The notes below the pieces were generated by a model. The model saw only the letters and a program-made list of their open reading frames with translations. It was not told the DNA's origin and did no database searches. DNA of 64,000 nt from Flaviramulus multivorans (GTDB lineage: Bacteria > Bacteroidota > Bacteroidia > Flavobacteriales > Flavobacteriaceae), in NCBI RefSeq assembly GCF_021728415.1, contig NZ_JAKKDV010000001.1, positions 62,001 to 126,000 on the forward strand. The letters are read 5' to 3'. Within the stretch, counting starts at the first letter, position 1. Each line of letters begins with the position of its first letter. The translations under genes were made by a program, and so were the position numbers. Positions 61,910 through 64,000 of the stretch are shown here, piece by piece.

Positions 61910-64000
61910 TCAATTTATATGTTTTGACAACCTCAAAATATCTCCAAAAACACCACGTGCGGTAACTTCTGACCCTGCTCCAGCACCTTGTATAACAATA
62001 GGTTGTTCGCCATAGCTCTCTGTAAATATTTCAAAAATCGCATCGCTTCCTTTTACATGACCTAAGGTACTATCTTCAGGAATAGATACTAATTTTACCT
62101 CTAAATTTCCTTTATCTTGAGATAAATCACCTGATAAATCGCCCACATAACGCAACACATATCCTTCTTTTTGTTGGTCTTTTATCTTTTGATATTGTTC
62201 GTCTAAAACCTCCAACTGACTTAAAAAAGAATCCACCGAAATGTTTTGATATGCTTCAGGAATTAAATTTTGCACTGATACGTCTTCAAATTCATTTTGC
62301 AAATCTAACTCTCTTGCCAAAATTAACAATTTTCTAGCCACATCATTTCCTGAAAAATCTTCACGTGGGTCTGGTTCCGTAAACCCCTTATCAATCGTTT
62401 CTTTAATTATAGCACTAAATGGCTTATCCTGTACTGAAAAATTATTAAACAAATAACTTAAAGTGCCTGAAAAAACACCGCGAATTCTCGTTATATTTTC
62501 TCCAGATTCATGCAATAATTTAATAGTATCAATCAACGGCAAACCGGCACCAACTGTGGTTTCGTACAAATATTGTTTGTTGTGCTCTTTTAGTTGAGCG
62601 CGTAATTCTGCATAAAAATTGTGTGAAATAGTATTAGCTATTTTATTGGATGACACCAAATCAAAACCAGCTTCCACTAACGGAATATAGTTTTCGTAAA
62701 ACGTTGAACTTGCTGTATTATCAACAGCAATTAAGTTTTCTAAATGATGCGTTTTTGCAAAGGCAATAATATCTTCAATATTAGTTTCAGTAGATGTTGA
62801 CTGAATTTCTTTTTGCCAATTTTTATTTACCCCTTTTTTATTTAGTAGGAGTTTCTTTGAGTTTGAGATAACGAACACATTAAGGTTAATGCCTTTACGC
62901 TTTTCAATCTCATCTTTTGATTTTAAAATCTGATTGATTAAAGCACCACCTACTAAACCATGACCGAAAATCGCGATGTTGATTTTTTTAGAAATTCCGA
63001 ATATTTCACCATGAATCACATTCATTGCTTTATGCAACTGGCTCTTTCTAACTACCAAACTTACGTTTCGTCCTGTAACCGTGTTATTGAATAGCAATGG
63101 CGTGATTTGATTTCTAATAAGTGCATTGAATGGTTTATGAAACGAACTCAATTCAATACCAATAATTGAAATAACCGATACATCGTCAATCACATCAATT
63201 TTATTGACATCTTGCGAATAAAAATCGTTTTCAAATTCTCGCTCCAAGGCGATAACTGCTTGTGTTGCTTTGTCCGCATCAATAATAAGCCCGATACCAC
63301 GCTCCGAAGAACCTTGTGAAATGATGCTTACACTAATATCTTTATGAGCCAAAGCACTAAAAATTCGGGCATCAACACCTATTTTACCCAACAACCCGCG
63401 CCCTTCTAAATTTAAAAGCGCCACATTATCTAAAACCGATAAGGATGTTACTTCTTTTGAGCTTGGTTTTGCAGTAATTAAAGTACCCTCATCGTCGGGA
63501 TTAAAGGTGTTTAAAATACGAAGGTTAATGTTTTTCTCAACTAAAGGAATGATGGTTTTAGCATGTAAAACAGTCGTACCAAAATTGGCTAATTCATTAG
63601 CTTCGCTAAACGACAACTCTCTTATTTTTTGAGCGTCTTCTACAAAATCTGGATTTGCAGTATAAATACCACTTACATGCGTATAATTCTGTAATTCTTC
63701 AGCATCTAAATAATTGGCTAATAAAGCGGCGGTATAATTACTTCCGTTTCTTCCTAAGGTTGTTGTTTCGTTTTCAGAGTTTGACGCAATAAACCCAGTT
63801 ACAATGTTAATAGTATCGTTATTACTTTCTTTGAAATATCGTTTAACATTATCTTTTGAAAGCTGAGTGATAGGGTGTGCATTTCCAAAATTCCCGTCAG
63901 TTTTTATCAGGCTTCTTGTATCTGTAGCTTTGGCTTTTATACCTTTTTTATTCAGTAATTCTGAAACCAATTTAACCGAAAGCAATTCGCCTTGAGCTAA
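61910..64000 (-). CDS. thrA: Bifunctional aspartate kinase / homoserine dehydrogenase (5' end outside window)
   Basis: The frame is open to the window edge, so the N-terminus with the first kinase residues is missing; 696 codons are visible. The first visible residues (LAQGELLSVKLVSELLN) belong to the kinase domain, followed by YTAALLANYL and NFGTTVLHAKTIIPL, then ACT domains (about 200-340) and the homoserine dehydrogenase part (from FGHGLVGGALI, with SSNKIANTISHNF and GAGLPLIDTIK). It makes aspartyl phosphate and homoserine for threonine and methionine. It precedes the sulfhydrylase gene on the same strand. Confidence 0.95.
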   Translation of the reverse strand, partial: LAQGELLSVKLVSELLNKKGIKAKATDTRSLIKTDGNFGNAHPITQLSKDNVKRYFKESNNDTINIVTGFIASNSENETTTLGRNGSNYTAALLANYLDAEELQNYTHVSGIYTANPDFVEDAQKIRELSFSEANELANFGTTVLHAKTIIPLVEKNINLRILNTFNPDDEGTLITAKPSSKEVTSLSVLDNVALLNLEGRGLLGKIGVDARIFSALAHKDISVSIISQGSSERGIGLIIDADKATQAVIALEREFENDFYSQDVNKIDVIDDVSVISIIGIELSSFHKPFNALIRNQITPLLFNNTVTGRNVSLVVRKSQLHKAMNVIHGEIFGISKKINIAIFGHGLVGGALINQILKSKDEIEKRKGINLNVFVISNSKKLLLNKKGVNKNWQKEIQSTSTETNIEDIIAFAKTHHLENLIAVDNTASSTFYENYIPLVEAGFDLVSSNKIANTISHNFYAELRAQLKEHNKQYLYETTVGAGLPLIDTIKLLHESGENITRIRGVFSGTLSYLFNNFSVQDKPFSAIIKETIDKGFTEPDPREDFSGNDVARKLLILARELDLQNEFEDVSVQNLIPEAYQNISVDSFLSQLEVLDEQYQKIKDQQKEGYVLRYVGDLSGDLSQDKGNLEVKLVSIPEDSTLGHVKGSDAIFEIFTESYGEQPIVIQGAGAGSEVTARGVFGDILRLSKHIN

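Noticed and set aside
1-64000. CRISPR array, tRNA, rRNA, prophage or insertion sequence
   Set aside because: I saw no regularly spaced repeats, no tRNA cloverleaf with a clear TTCGA arm, and no transposase or phage proteins among the translated frames.

Overview
The window looks like chromosomal DNA of a flavobacterium (Bacteroidota, Flavobacteriaceae). The sequence is strongly AT-rich. It encodes the gliding-motility ATPase GldA, exosortase XrtF with its partner, a HYC_CC_PP protein, a SusC-like TonB-dependent receptor and a methionine synthase split over two genes. Its promoters fit the Bacteroidota pattern TTTG - 17-23 nt - TAnnTTTG, seen before pta, queA, the CP-ATP-grasp gene, the aromatic operon, metH and the cys operon. 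I saw no rRNA, tRNA, CRISPR array, prophage or intact insertion sequence. Most of the window is housekeeping metabolism.

Layout. 1-2.5 kb: the end of a leucyl aminopeptidase gene, an esterase and a GIY-YIG protein. 2.5-6.5 kb: a metal-handling cluster (HYC_CC_PP protein, HMA-MauE membrane protein, TonB receptor, secreted HMA protein). 6.5-7.5 kb: exosortase F pair. 7.7-16.2 kb: a GAF/fRMsr protein, purH, the rod-shape operon mreBCD-mrdA-rodA, and a peptide deformylase that appears to be a lipoprotein. 16.2-18.7 kb: ECF sigma factor, a membrane-anchored partner and an outer-membrane barrel protein. 18.9-22.3 kb: the poorly understood trio of circularly permuted ATP-grasp, alpha-E and transglutaminase proteins. 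22.3-23.04 kb: a one-gene insert ending in an attC-like hairpin. 23-34 kb: polyprenyl synthase, rlmN, queA, aroA, MazG-like, two DUF3857/transglutaminase paralogues, a YdjM-like protein, dtd and rsgA. 34.8-38.9 kb: aromatic amino acid operon pheA-aat-tyrA-DAHP synthase/chorismate mutase, preceded by a leader peptide and attenuator. 39-43.5 kb: gldA and pta-ackA. 43.5-45.3 kb: envelope proteins. 45.4-50.6 kb: methionine operon (split metH, small protein, metF) behind a SAM-I riboswitch. 50.6-60.6 kb: a ten-gene sulfate assimilation and cysteine operon with an adjacent Rrf2 regulator and a probable operator. 60.6-64 kb: a homocysteine-forming sulfhydrylase and a bifunctional aspartokinase/homoserine dehydrogenase cut by the window end.

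The last 18 kb form a coherent sulfur block: sulfate activation and reduction (CysD, CysN, CysH, siroheme sulfite reductase), siroheme supply, cysteine synthesis (CysE, CysM), homoserine supply, sulfhydrylation to homocysteine, and methylation to methionine (MetF, MetH). Three kinds of control can be read directly from the DNA: a SAM-I riboswitch (metH), a leader-peptide attenuator (pheA), and an inverted-repeat operator beside the cys promoter.

The least explained items are the attC-like cassette at 22.34-23.04 kb, the ATP-grasp/alpha-E/transglutaminase trio without an Anbu-type hydrolase gene, the lipoprotein deformylase after rodA, the sulfite reductase fused to a HEPN-like domain, and the metal-uptake cluster.
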